From positions 2,011,812 through 2,075,811 of the forward strand of contig NW_006763137.1 in assembly GCF_000264905.1 (NCBI RefSeq): a stretch of DNA of 64,000 nucleotides. The letters run 5' to 3'. A model generated the notes under the pieces. The model was not told the DNA's origin. It made no database searches and worked only from the letters and a program-made list of their open reading frames with translations. A program made the position numbers and the translations under genes. The first letter of the stretch is position 1; each line of letters begins with the position of its first letter. This stretch comes from Stereum hirsutum FP-91666 SS1. Its lineage: Eukaryota > Basidiomycota > Agaricomycetes > Russulales > Stereaceae. This document shows positions 1 to 14,465 of the stretch, one piece after another.

Positions 1-1165
1 TCGAAGCACATTGTCAACCCCAGCCTCCGTGCCACTCACCTCTATCATCCCACTCCCAAAGCCTCAGCCCATCCCTACCTGGCCACCTCTTCGTGCTATC
101 GCAGCCCGTCGCCCACCCGGTACAACCACCCCCTCAACCTTCACCCCTTCCGATTACCTCTTGACTGCACACGATCAACTCTCTCGCGGAATCTTCCACA
201 TGCCACACCCACCCTATCTCTCCTCACACTCGCATATCTTCGCTCGTGCACGCTCTAGTTCGGGTCTGGGCTTAGGCTCCTCGCCACACCCTTTCAACCC
301 TCTTCCCCAAACCCTCACCCCCGCTTCTCAAGACTCCACCTTCTCTCGCGCAAAGGAGCTGTACACGATTGCTAGCGAGGTTCTTTCCGTGGCGGAACGC
401 CTGCCGAGTGCGAAGGATAGGACGTACTGGGCGAAATGGGCAGATGCGATCTTCAAGCAGATGAAGGATGTGGGCGAGGTGGAGGCATGGAGGGCAAGGA
501 TATGTTTGGCCAGGGGACGGTGTTGGCTTGTTGGAGCTAGAGTGGAAGAGCTTGAGGATGCGCTGGAGAGGGAACAGAGTGCAGCCGCAGGTTCGAGCAG
601 CGGTGGTGGCGACGATTCAAGCAGAATGGCTGGCGCAGGTACAGATGGGATGACAGGTTCGGTGTTGGAAAGTAAAGAGGCGCAGGAGGCACGGCAAGCA
701 TTGGAGACGGCCATTTCGTTCTTCGAGCGTGTGAAGGGACCTGCTAGCACATCGAATGATGTCGATATGGAGATGGATGATGTTCGTCCCCTGGTGCGTT
801 TTGCCTTCATATTGGGAGCGTGCGTAGGAACCCTCAAGTGTGCTTATTCATCTGTTGGACGTCCGATTGTTCTCTCATTGTAGCTCGCCGAAGCCCTGCT
901 CAGTCTAGCGAATATTACTATCGACGAGAGCAAGCGCGAGGAACTTTATGCTCGCGCAGAGGCTGAAGGTGGTGCCCGCGTCGACCTCGATCCTCCGCTA
1001 CAAAAGCCAAGTCAGGAACAGCCGCCAGTGCCATTGTCATTACCAGCAGCATCGTTCTCGCTACCATCAACGCCGCTCTCGCCACCGCCATCAAGCGCCA
1101 CGCCAAGCGATGGCCTCGGAAGCCTTCCAGACGACGATGAGGTGGTATATATGGACTCGAGTTAG
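1..1165 (+). CDS. Ett1/Nro1-like TPR protein, 5'-partial
   Basis: The reading frame is already open at base 2, so the gene begins before the window. Two exons are visible, 2-793 and 884-1165, joined in phase 0 by a 90-nt GT-AG intron; the stop is TAG 1163-1165. The N-terminal part seen is Pro/Ser-rich. It is followed by helical TPR-like stretches with motifs such as YLLTAHDQLSRGIF, YWAKWADAIFKQM and RARGRCWLV, then LLSLANITIDESKREELYARAEAEGG and an acidic tail (PDDDEVVYMDSS). The short 'LANxT(x)DExKREELYARAEAEGG' pattern near the C-terminus matches my recollection of fungal Ett1/Nro1 proteins, which act in translation termination and in hypoxic Ofd1 control. The TPR-like fold is seen; the family name is a recognition without a search. 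It is followed by 2 kb without a clear gene. Confidence 0.55.
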
Positions 1166-3151
1166 ATTTCTTTCCTCTGGGTTTTATGTTGTCCTTGCTT
1201 CCTCCGGGTGTTCTGATCTACTGTTTCCCTGCTGCTCCTCTGCTGTTTTCTCTCGTCATCTCCGTGGATCATGATAGTGCATATATACATAGGTGCATAG
1301 ATGAATCTCATGAACATTTGAGCTCTCAAGTCGAATACCCCTCATACCTCCCACTCCTGCATACTAGTACTTATTCTTCACCCGCTCCTCATTGACTATC
1401 CCATCCCCTCTGTTCTTCACATCATGTCCCCCCACCCCCACCCCCTCCCCCCTTTTTTGCTTTCCCTTCATTTTACCCCTTCCCTTCATTCCCTACCATC
1501 ATTTCCACCATCCATTAGCCCACCCATTCCCCTTCATATCCATTCCTACCTCCCATATATCATCCCCTTCGTCTAGTTGCCCCACCCCTACCTACTCCTA
1601 CAACTATGTATCACATCACACATCACATCCACGCATAGATACATATCTGAATCGGTCCGTACATATACACATCTGTAAAGTCTCATTTGCTCTGACTGTT
1701 TCTTCTGCTACGTCTTCATATTTCATGGTTTGTGCGTTGTTGCTTTGCTTACAGGCCTTTTCGTCGGTTGAGCTTCTTCGGTCTGTTTGCTTTGGGTTTG
1801 TTTGTTTGTTTGTTTGTTTGTTTGCCGTGGCCCGAGAGGGTGAGTTGTGCTCTTCGTCTTCGAGTTGGTGTGACCGCTTTTCCTCTTTACATGGGTTTTT
1901 TGGTAGTCGATATGTGGTTTTCTAGGTCTAGGACTGTATACGATGACACATATACATACATACGTAGGCACGGACACCGCTAATCATTGTCATGCAATTA
2001 TTGCCTTCATCTTTGCGTCGAGTATGTCGAGGCCTGTGGCGTAACTTATATGGCGCGCACCGTGGCGGTTTGATTTCGTCGTGGGAAAGGTGCGGAGTCC
2101 GAACTACATTTTCTGTAGACCTTCGACACGACCTGCGCTCACTTTTCCAAACCCCTTCGCTCGTCCTCTCCCGCTCTCTTCTTCTCTTTTCAGCTCAGTC
2201 CAGCCTGTGTGGGGGGAATTGTTGTTGAACAGTGAGTCTCTCTACCTACTTGTCGTGTATACTTTCTTTTTCTCTTCTTTCTTTTACTGTATCTAAGTAC
2301 TCTTTCGTTACGTTCGATGATGATCCATGACCGACAAATTTAGGAAGTGCCGTCTAAATACCCTTCGTGTTCATACGCGAGGTGGTACATGTCGAGCTCG
2401 GTTCCCTGACTTTTATTCTCCCTTCTCCATGTTTCTTGATATGCGCGCTCGTTTTGATCATGAAGATCCGTTCTGACAAAAACTTTCGTCGATCTCAGGA
2501 TATAGGACGATGCGTGTCTAGTTGATGGTCGAAGATGGCCTCTCAACAGCATAACAGAGCAGCCATTGGGTTGTGAAACTGTGTGTTGATTGGAAAGCGA
2601 AGATGTCTGGAAGGATACACGGATGCGGTGGGCTTTTGGTGGGCTTAATTGTTAGAGGGTATGTATTCTATGTGTATCCTGGCTACATATATATCGAATT
2701 TTGTTCTTGTCGCTCGGAATCCTATATCCATTCGATGGACTCCTATTGTCAGCATTGAGTACTTGAGTCGTGAACCTCGGAAAACCTCTCGCACTTTCTG
2801 TTACTTTAGTCCGACCTCACGACTGCATCTTGCACTCTTTTACGAGTGATTCAAAGTTGAGAGGAGCTTCATGAGAGCTACTCCGTGTTCGTGAACACGA
2901 ACAATGAAACGGACAGTGGAGAAAAGAAAACCAAGAATTGTACAATTAAACACTACTGGCACAAATATTGCGTCTATCGAATTCTTCTTCCTTATTCGTA
3001 CTTTCCTCTCATATCTTCTGCGCTCTTCAACACCACATACAAGGACGACATCGCTTATTGATCCTCCTCTTCCCTGCCAAAAACCGAACATTTTGGTACA
3101 CAAGAACCCAAAGAGGCGAATGCGGGGTGCAGATGAGTACGGGTAGACCGC
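1166..3151. other. Gene-poor intergenic stretch
   Basis: I find no convincing gene in these 2 kb between the Ett1-like stop and the transketolase stop. Bases about 1386-1560 are strongly pyrimidine-rich (CCC/CTTC runs), which creates long but low-complexity open frames. A (TTTG)7 tract lies at 1797-1824. The rest has mixed composition and likely holds the 3' ends of both flanking convergent transcripts. Confidence 0.5.
1797..1824. repeat. (TTTG)7 microsatellite
   Basis: Seven perfect tandem TTTG units lie in the intergenic spacer downstream of the Ett1-like gene. Confidence 0.9.
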
Positions 3152-5551
3152 TTACTGTGACAAAGACTTGATCTTGACGATGATCGACTGGGGGTCAAGG
3201 CCCTGGAAGGGGACCTGCTCTTGAAGACCGCCGCACCCTTCCTTGACGGTGCCCATGTAGCCGTACTTGGGCGTGAGCTGACGCTCGAGGAGCCATGTGC
3301 CGAGCTTGGAACCGAGCTGTATTGAAACAAGAGCGCGGGTCAGGTTAGGTGTATGAGAGAGAGTCGGGCGGAAAAACGCACGGCGGTCTTCTGGTTCATC
3401 GACTCGACGACAAGGACGAAGGGGCTGGTTCCGATCTTGCGAAGCGTCTGAAAGGGAAACGAAGACAAATGAGCGGTTGGCCATAACATATACAATAAAA
3501 CAAGGTTTACCTGCTCATCGACCACGTTCAGTGTTGGCTTGTTAATGAGACCGACGTCCAAGCCCTCTTGCCTGCACCTGAGGACGGCATCCCAGGACCT
3601 GTAGAGCATGTCGCCGTAAGAGACGACGTAGCCAGCCTTGCCCTCGGCGATGACCTCGTCCTTTCCAGGAATGAACTCGTAACCCTCGCCGAAGAATTTC
3701 GACCCGTCTTCCTTGAGGATCCATGGGACCTTGGCACGGGTGGAGAAAACGAAGCGGACGCCACGCTCGAAGAAGACGCGCTTGATGACTGCGATCATCT
3801 GAAGAGGATCCGCGGGGAAGTAGAGCCAGGACTGAACGTCGGAGAGACCGTTGTCGGCGAAGAAGGAGTTGACACCGAAGTGACAGGTGTTGTCGGCCAT
3901 CTCATCGACTAGAACCATTTTTGTGAGCATCATAACCTGAACTATATAGGACGATCCAGACGTACCACCAGAGTGCGAGAAGTGGCAAAGGACGTTGCAG
4001 TTGTTCAGGCGAGCCATGGTGATCTCGGAGACAACCATTTCCAAGAAGGCGGAGAAAGTAGAGAAAACACCGAACTTGCCCTCGTCGAAACCGAAACCAG
4101 CTGCCGCGGAGAAGTTGCCACGCTCCATGATACCGGAAGGAACGAAGACCTCTGGGTGCTTTTGGTGGATAACCTTCAAACCGGTAGAGCCCTCCAAGTC
4201 ACCTATTCGCACGTCAGCGGGTTCAACGACGACATACGGATAGACACAACGTACTGTCAATCACCATGACCTTCTTTGCGGCCTCTTCCTTGCTCAATGG
4301 GTCGAGGACCAGATTGACAGCTTCACCGAAGACAACTCGGTTGGCGCCGTTCTCGCGAGTAGATCCCACGTAGAGGTATGGGACAGTGGTCGGCTTGATG
4401 TTGAGGAGGATGTCGGCCATCTGGTTCTCAGGATAGCCACGAGTCTTGAAGTAGTCGAGCGCAGCCTTGACCGGAATAACATCGTGACCGTGTGGGGAAC
4501 CTTCAATAGCGGCAATACCAGGCGCCATAACGCGCTTCGAACAGACTAAAAGTTTACAGACGGTGAGGGTCTGGGACGCTAAGTTTCTGAGCATATTACT
4601 GACCAGCAGCAGGACCATCATAGGAAATGGCCTGAGCGATACCGGACCAGAGCTCATCGATGTTCTCGCCTTGGACGGTGAAAACTTTGAGGCCGTGACC
4701 CTCGAGCGTCTTGTGAATCTCGAAACCTCCGAGGTAATCGGAAGGATGACCAGCGATGGTGACGTTGTTATCGTCAATAAGGAGTTTGATGTTCAAGCCC
4801 TGTGCGACCGCGAGTCGAGCAGCCTCAGCATCGTTGCCCTCCTGCTGAGAGCCATCCGAGCCCAGACAGAAGACAGTCTTGTCACGGTTGGCGAGGGCGA
4901 CACCATTGACCAAGGGCCACATGTGGCCCAGACGGCCAGAGGAGAATTTGACACCTGGGGTCAAACCAAGCTCTGGGTGGCCAGGAAGTTTTGAGTTTGC
5001 AGCGCGATAATGAAGGAGGTGCTCTGGGGGAATGTGTCCCTGAAGAGCAGCGATGAGGTATTGGGTGGCAACACGGTGGCCTGAGGAAGCAACGCGACAG
5101 GTCAGACGCGAGCTGGGCGATTGGTATGATCACGTACCAGCTTCGTCAAAAACGATGGGATAAAATTTGTCGGAGAAATCGAACAAAGACAGAAGGATGC
5201 AGAGCTCGGGGACGGTGTCGTAGGCTCCGCCTAAGGGGTAGCGAGTACTGATGAGCTCGAAGTCATGGAGGTCATAGGTGATGATAGGGGCAAACGCTTA
5301 CCAGTGTGCCCACTCACTCCCCTGGCCGCACCAGTGGCGGTGAAGAGAACGATGACATCGCGAAGCAACTGGATGTTCGCGCGGAGAGTATCGCGCTCAG
5401 TGTCGGTAAGCTGGGGCTTAGATGGGTCAAGCTTCAATCTGGATGAGACACTTGGATGAGCGACATAAAGGCGGTTTATTTAGTGGTTGTGCTCTCACTT
5501 CTTGTACTTGGAGAGAAAGTCGATGGGGAACTTGGATTCAGCGCCAGCCAT
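3152..5551 (-). CDS. Transketolase-like ThDP-dependent enzyme
   Basis: Multi-exon gene whose ATG ends at 5551 (MAGAESKFPIDF). Exon 1 is 5551-5499, exon 2 is 5438-5302, exon 3 is 5230-5138 and exon 4 starts at 5080; all splice in frame. The last codons read IKSLSQ and the stop is at 3152-3154. The thiamine diphosphate motif is LGSDGSQQEG followed about 20 residues later by LLIDDNN. The HGHDVIPVKAAL block, the IMERGNF segment (position of the cofactor-activating Glu) and the HFSHSG loop fit the transketolase superfamily. Length is near 690 residues, as in the family. The sequence departs clearly from textbook transketolase, so the sugar-phosphate substrate pair is inferred, not shown. It should be cytosolic, as no targeting signal is visible. 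A dihydroxyacetone-synthase-type or other paralogous role is possible. Confidence 0.85.
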
Positions 5552-5616
5552 GATCGTAGTTGTGGTGGTGATGGAGAAGGAGGTGGTGGTCGGGACGGTA
5601 TCGATGAGCAAAAATA

Positions 5617-5624
5617 ATTATATA
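5617..5624 (-). promoter_or_regulatory. TATA-like box of transketolase-like gene
   Basis: On the minus strand TATATAAT lies about 70 bp upstream of the ATG at 5551, a plausible core promoter position with a short leader. Confidence 0.45.
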
Positions 5625-6516
5625 GCGCCTCGCTCTTTGGCGCTATGACATCAATAGCCTTTCCGCCATTCGCCGCTTCTTCCAACGTTCTTCCACGCTC
5701 TCCGTGAATCCAATGTCCGTTTCCCTCGTCTCTCAGAGACGACCGTCCCTCTTCTGATTTTTTTCTCTCGCCCACAAGTGTGTGCGTCTTTGCCCTGTGG
5801 GCTACTACAGCAGCCGCCGAGCATAATTACTCGAACGTGCCGGTCTTGGCCAATCATAGACGTCCTTGACTGATGGGCTACCATCTCCGAAAGGTGCTTT
5901 TACCACCGCCTCTATCCACTGTTTCTTGGTGCCAATCAACGGAGGACCGTATAAATTTCACTATCTTGAACCCAGTGGCAGAAGTACGGTCATTACTTCT
6001 CCAACCCATCCAGGAGTACTTAGCGGTAGCGGCCGCTTCGAATTCCCTTTGGTCGGTCTGTATGCACAGTTTGCCGTATAAACCGTATCTACCGCTCGCA
6101 CGCAGCGGCATATAGCTCCTTCTGCGTGTATGTGGTCGGAACCCACACCTTACACCGGCATCTGCGACCGACACCGCCCGACAGCTCGGACTGGAACCAG
6201 GATCCTCACCATGAATATGGGACTGAATAACTCTGTTCAGAGGTTGACTCGGTGATTACATGGGGAGTATGTACAGTCCAATGTTTGACTGCTTCGCATA
6301 CATGATCCAAGCCCTTTCTGCGAATGAGAAGGATGAGGGTATCAGTGCTACCTTCGATCCCATGTCTTGACTAAGCCACATTGCTGTCATATCCGCCTCA
6401 TCTCCATTTCATTCCTTGGTGCTGTTTGAGCGTCGCCATTAGGGGCATCCATCCAGGAGGCTTCGAGGTGGCATATGCGATTTTTATGGATTCGAACCGT
6501 CACCGGTCAATGGAGA
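5625..6516. other. Intergenic, nothing recognised
   Basis: About 0.9 kb between the transketolase-like start and the carrier stop. Short open frames occur on both strands but none has family-like sequence or consistent splice sites. Part of it must be the upstream region of the transketolase-like gene. Confidence 0.4.
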
Positions 6517-8081
6517 TCATGAAAACGCATGCACGATAGCCTCGAACGTCCCGAATGTGACCATGTTGACAGGTATAGCGCGTATGAGCGTCGGTGCGAG
6601 TCCGCGAAAGAAGACTCGGACACCTTCGGTGCGGTACGAGTGGACGATTGTGGACCAGGTCGTTCTGTAGGGGTAAAGGTCGGTGCTGACGCTCCCGCCA
6701 CCACCACCACTTGGTGTTGAAGAGGGGTTTGGAAGAAGCGGTGATGTAGATGCTGGAGCACGGACTGGGGATGGAGAGGACGTGGGTCGTGGCGTGGGCG
6801 AGGGGGACGTTGATAGACTCTGATGTGGGTGGGGATGGGTACCGGGTATCGAGCCATCGAAGGATCCCTGAATGCGAGTTTTGACGATGTCGAAAGGGAA
6901 AGTGCAGACCCAACCTAAAATTCCCGCGACCCCACCTGCGATTAAGAGCGGTGCCCATGATAACGAAAGCGTTGTGGACATTTCTGCGAGAAGTGGGTCT
7001 TGATTAGCCATGTGCGCAGGGGAAGATAGCGGTGGTGAGAGGAAGCGGATTGTCGCTTCGTACTGAGGCAGATGCAGATGGTGTGAGCCATCGTATATGG
7101 GTGACAGGAATAGGGTCAGGAAATACTTACACCGAGGAAGTATGCTCCATACCCTGTGTCACGTAGGACAGTCGCGGTGATACCGCGGTACAGGCCCGCT
7201 ATTCCGCGCTCTTTGAATATTTGGGCAGCCAGAGCTCGAGCCGTAGGTGTAGTCGAGGACGTAGACCCTCGGATATGGATCGGTTCGAGTGACTGTTGCT
7301 GGTGAATCTTGATGAGTTCGATGGGGGCGGTAATGAATCTACAATTGGCGCAGTAGTGACATACTTTAATGTCACCTCGGCGGTCCGCGCAACAGAAGAG
7401 AGAGCCACGTACGCAGATACAACACCACATCCTGCACCAGCCAGCCCTATCTGGGTGAGCGTCGGGACCTGCCCTGCATGATGCAGTTGAAGCCGGAGAA
7501 AGAATCGGTATGACGCGAATACGATGCCGTTCAGGAGCGCGCAGGAAGCCTGTAGATGTGCACCATCCGCAAGTGAGATCAGGGAGAAGTACAACCGAGT
7601 GGAACAAGCACGCACCAGAGGTGAATAGATACCTTTGTAGAGACCCAGGAAGCGTTCCTCGCGCACGATAGTGGTTATGGCATGGGACGTCGAGCGGTAT
7701 CTGGCTTGTGTTGCTGGACTCTGAAAGCGTACTTTCACTAAAACCGCAAGTAGTGGTACCCATGATTAGTATTGCCAGTGTGACCGATATGTCGATGCTG
7801 AGGTACGTCACCAGTGTCAAAGGGATAGCCAACAACTAAGGCAGCCATTCCTATAAGGTAGCCAGTCATCAGCATCGCTAGTGTGTGACAGGTTCAGACA
7901 TCATAAAGTCGAACTCACCCGCTATAGTACCCGCCGCAAAGTCCAATGTCGGGTCGAGGTCGACAGCATCTACCACCAAGACCAGAACGCGGTTTAGGTC
8001 GATGTTCACCATGACGTTCGTTTCAGGAGAAGGTGAGGACGACGCACCTTTCTTACCTTCATGGCCTTCAGGAGCTCCCAT
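6517..8081 (-). CDS. Mitochondrial carrier (SLC25 family)
   Basis: Three SLC25 repeats are visible in order. Repeat 1 has DFAAGTIAG and PFDTVKVR, repeat 2 has PIELIKIHQQ, and repeat 3 has GWVCTFPFDIVKTRIQ. The segment RDTGYGAYFLGYE resembles the ornithine/carnitine/Ymc1 branch. Introns are short and phase-consistent; the last one ends just before YEATIRF. The stop is TGA at 6517-6519. The ATG at 8079-8081 gives MGAPEGHE. A GT-AG intron of about 90 nt may follow it, joining to DAVDLDPTLDFAAG, which gives a more family-like N-terminus than reading through. After the repeat-3 signature there is an unusual Ser/Pro/Gly-rich insertion of about 65 residues before YPYRTTWSTI. It is expected in the inner mitochondrial membrane; the substrate (amino acid or acylcarnitine type) is inferred only. 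Confidence 0.88.
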
Positions 8082-9146
8082 GGGTTCAAGGCTTCCCCTT
8101 GTGTAGGACCGTGCGTGTTGACAAGTCCGGGTGTTAGAAGGTAAGAGGGTTCATGGTTTATTACATACCCATGTTGATTCTCTTTGTACCGATCGCATAC
8201 GCTTTGAACTTAGCCCCGAAAGTCAACTTTTCCGACAAGAGGGCTCGTCGCTCTAGGTCGCTCTCTCGAGTCCTCAAAAGTGGGATGTATACCTATTCTC
8301 ACCCCTCCACCGTGCTCACGCATGGGATGAAAAGTATTACGGGGCCTGTCTGGACCGACTAACATATTCGAGCCTCCCATACCCCCCTGACTACACATCA
8401 ATCCAGGCTATTCTGAATCAACAACGGACGAACTTCCGTTATCTCCACAATGTAAACTCACGGTACAAGGTGAACCCTGTTCTACGCACGGACAGAGCTG
8501 CTCACACGATATTCCGAGGAGGTAACGCAAAAAAAAGTATTCCGAAAATACAAGCACCAGCCATGATACTTATACGTGCAGCAGTGCCCTCTCGTACCAA
8601 TTCGTCGCCACCTTGAGGCTTCCGTACACGTTGAAAGCTGGACGTCGAGTTTCCGGCCCTGCAATTGGTTACTCTGAACCTTGGCATGAATAAGTAGTAG
8701 ATTGCGAGATATATGTGTATGTAGTAAAACTGGTCCGGGGTTCGTCTGTCCGACTCGGAGTCGCTACGGTGGGTGGAAGTTGTCGTGCAGTGTTGATGTT
8801 GTGGCTCTTTGGTCACAAGTATCTTGTAATACGACAGTTTGCAACCTTTGTAGATTGGCTTTCCATGCAGGGTGAGGATAAGTATATGGAGAACTGCCAC
8901 GATGTTCATGGATGCAGAGCAGTCATCGAAGAGACCGGCAACTCTGGTCGAATAATTAGTAGATCCGGATCTAATCTAATCTGAAGCGTGGGCTCCACTC
9001 CTGAACACTCCCTGTCTCTGACGCAGGTCTATTGGATCGACCTTCATCTACCCCTTCTCACCCGCATCTCTTAGACGTCCTTGCATCATCCCAACGTCGT
9101 CTCAATACTAGATCAGCTCTATCTCAACTGACCTGTGCTTCTGCAA
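8082..9146. other. Divergent intergenic region
   Basis: About 1.07 kb between two divergent genes, the SLC25 carrier (-) and DGA1-like gene (+), presumably holding both promoters. On the minus strand a small frame starting at 8690 and ending at 8502 encodes about 60 residues with one hydrophobic stretch near the C-terminus (ISIMAGACIFGILFFALPP). I do not recognise it and cannot tell it from chance. Confidence 0.3.
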
Positions 9147-11050
9147 ATGGATGCTCGGCCAAATCTGTTGTCGACATCGCGTACACCATCCTCATCCTCC
9201 ATCAAAGAACGCATATCCAAGCTCTCTGTCACACCTTTGCATCCCGTTGCCGCACTTCAAGCTCATGTCGAGTCAGTAACTGGTCTTCGGTTGGACAGTG
9301 CACCTCTTTTCAAACTATCTGTCCCGAATTGTCATTAACGAACTCAGTGCTCATTCGCATTCTTCTCCAGATTCGTGCCGTCGAAGATTCCGCGTGCACG
9401 GAGGATGCAGATGACTGTCGTAGCGTTGTGGTCAACCTCAATCGCGTTGATGAGTTTCCTATTTTTGCTTCTGTGGTCAGCCTGCACTTCCTTTGTCCAC
9501 GGAACGTCATCTTGTTCACCGCTACGCTTTACGACACAGCTCGATTCCGCCTTTGTGGCCTTTCCTTGCCGCCTACCTACTCTGGGCATTGTATGTGGAT
9601 ACTGCACCTGAGCATGGGGGTCGTACAAGCCCATGGTTCCGCTCGGTGCGCTTTTGGAAATATTTCGCTGAATATTACCCTGCTTCGTAAGCCCCTTGCA
9701 ATCCTATGGCATGTCGCTCTGAACAGGACGCTCATTCACGCTGGGACATTGACCAAAGCTTTAAGAAGGTCATCATCACCACTTGTGTGATTGACTTCAC
9801 AGTCTGACGGTGTGTGCTTAGGAATGCGACCTTCCACCGGATCGGCCATATGTGTTTGGATACCATCCACACGGTGCGTCTTACTTTGTTCGGTTCGGCT
9901 CCATCCACTTATCCCCCTATTGGTCTGTGAACCAGGTATCATCGGAATGTGAGTATCACATCGTCTCGCCATAGAGGAAACTCAACTCGATGCTTCTTTC
10001 GATTGTCTTCTCAGGGGCGCCATCGCTACTTTCGCCACGGAAGGGACCGGCTTTTCTGAAGCGTTCCCCGGGCTTCAACCTCATCTCCTCACCCTCACCT
10101 CCAACTTTAATGTCCCAATATATCGCGAGATCCTCCTGCTCATGGGAATATGCTCCGTCAGCAAGCAATCGTGCAGCAATATTCTGCGTAGAGGGGCGGG
10201 GCAGGCTATTACCATCGTCGTGGGAGGTGCAGCAGAGAGCTTAGCAGCTCGTCCTGGGACGGCAGATTTGACTTTGAGAAGACGGTGCGTGTTGGATCTT
10301 ATATATTTTGTGCATCGATTCTCACTGCTATATATATATGTTTGCTTTAGGCTCGGATTCATCAAGATTGCCATTCAGCATGGGTATGTCGATGTTCTCG
10401 GAGCTATGGATGCATGAATTGCTCATCAGATAGTGGTCTGTAGAGCAGATCTTGTTCCAGTGTTTTCATTTGGCGAAAACGATGTAAGCCGAGTACCCAC
10501 TCGCTTTGTGCCTATATCAGACGATTCATTTCACGTTGCTCTCTTTTCTTTTCCTCCCGGACGACAGATATATCAACAAATGGCAAATGACCCGGGCACC
10601 ACGGTTCATAAACTCCAGAAGAAGTTTCAGAACGTCTTCGGTTTCACGCTGCCACTCTTCCATGGCAGAGGGCTTCTAAATTGTACGTCGAGTTCGGTCT
10701 GTGGAATCTTCATCTTGATGACAGTCACTCTAGACAATCTCGGATTGATGCCTTACAGACGACGCATCGTCTCCGTCAGTAAGTAAAGCTCAGCCTTCAT
10801 CCTCTTACACTGATGTTCATGGGCATGAACAGTTGGACGACCAATCCATGTCAAACGTTCTGAGAAGCCGACGGTGGAGGAAGTTAGGGCGACGCAGGAG
10901 GAGTATATTGCAGAACTGATGAGGTGTGTACACAGTTCCTCCTCGGGCTGCCTTGGGTGTTATTCACGGGCTTCATACGGCAGAATCTGGAACACATACA
11001 AGGATGAATTTGCTCGTTCAAGGCGGAGAGAGTTGAGCATTATCGATTGA
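9147..11050 (+). CDS. DGA1: Diacylglycerol O-acyltransferase, DGAT2/Dga1 type
   Basis: Final step of triacylglycerol synthesis: transfers an acyl group from acyl-CoA to diacylglycerol at the ER or lipid droplet. The N-terminal region leads to a hydrophobic membrane segment (VVALWSTSIALMSFLFLLL). It continues with PPLWPFLAAYLLW, RPYVFGYHPHG (the DGAT2 HPHG catalytic motif), IIGMG, ILRRGAGQAITIVVGGAAESL, LVPVFSFGEND and NLGLMPYRRRIVSV. Length is about 360 residues, normal for the family. ATG 9147 is chosen because no in-frame ATG lies upstream and splicing at 9276-9347 keeps phase. Exons are numerous and include two microexons: 10 nt at 9759-9768 and 13 nt at 9936-9948, the second carrying the IIGM part after HPHG. 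The stop is TGA 11048-11050. It lies upstream of CDC48 on the same strand with its own spacer. Confidence 0.9.
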
Positions 11051-11423
11051 ATGAACAGAAAGTGTTCGATTTACGTTACAATACCATTTCTTCGCCATGA
11101 TTCGTATTTCTTGCCCGAGTACATCACCAAGCGTTTCACTACGAACTAAAGGATATACCACATGTACCCCACACATTAATCCGGACTCCATTGAGAAATA
11201 TTTTACGACGCACAGATTGCTCCTCCGAGCGTGTGGCGTGTGCTGAGGAAGGTCAAGCGAAGGCTCTCGAAGGACCCGGAGAGAAGGCGCGCCACGTGCA
11301 CGCGTCGACTAATGACGCCTCGACGCGCGTCCCCACCAGCCTGCTCTCGTCCACCACAAAGTCCTCTCGCTTCTCTCTTTCTTTCTCCATCCCCCATAAC
11401 ATCTTCTCCACTCTTACTTAGCC
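11051..11423 (+). other. CDC48 upstream region
   Basis: 373 bp between the DGA1 stop and the CDC48 start. It holds a CACGTG core near 11290 and pyrimidine-rich sequence just before the ATG (CTTTCTCC type), typical of strongly expressed fungal genes. No clear TATA box is seen. Confidence 0.35.

Positions 11424-14465
<3,042 letters not shown>

Noticed and set aside
1392..1925. Long plus-strand frame in the pyrimidine-rich spacer.
   Set aside because: Pro/Ser/Phe-rich low-complexity translation of CT-rich DNA with no family-like sequence or splice context.
5940..6090. Minus-strand CTAAGTACTCCTGGATGGGTT looks like part of a 5S rRNA.
   Set aside because: The sequence before and after does not fold or read like 5S rRNA, and the conserved 5' half is missing.
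6455..6515. GGTTCGAATCC on the minus strand recalls a tRNA T-arm.
   Set aside because: The T-stem pairs only two bases and no D-arm, anticodon arm or acceptor pairing could be placed.
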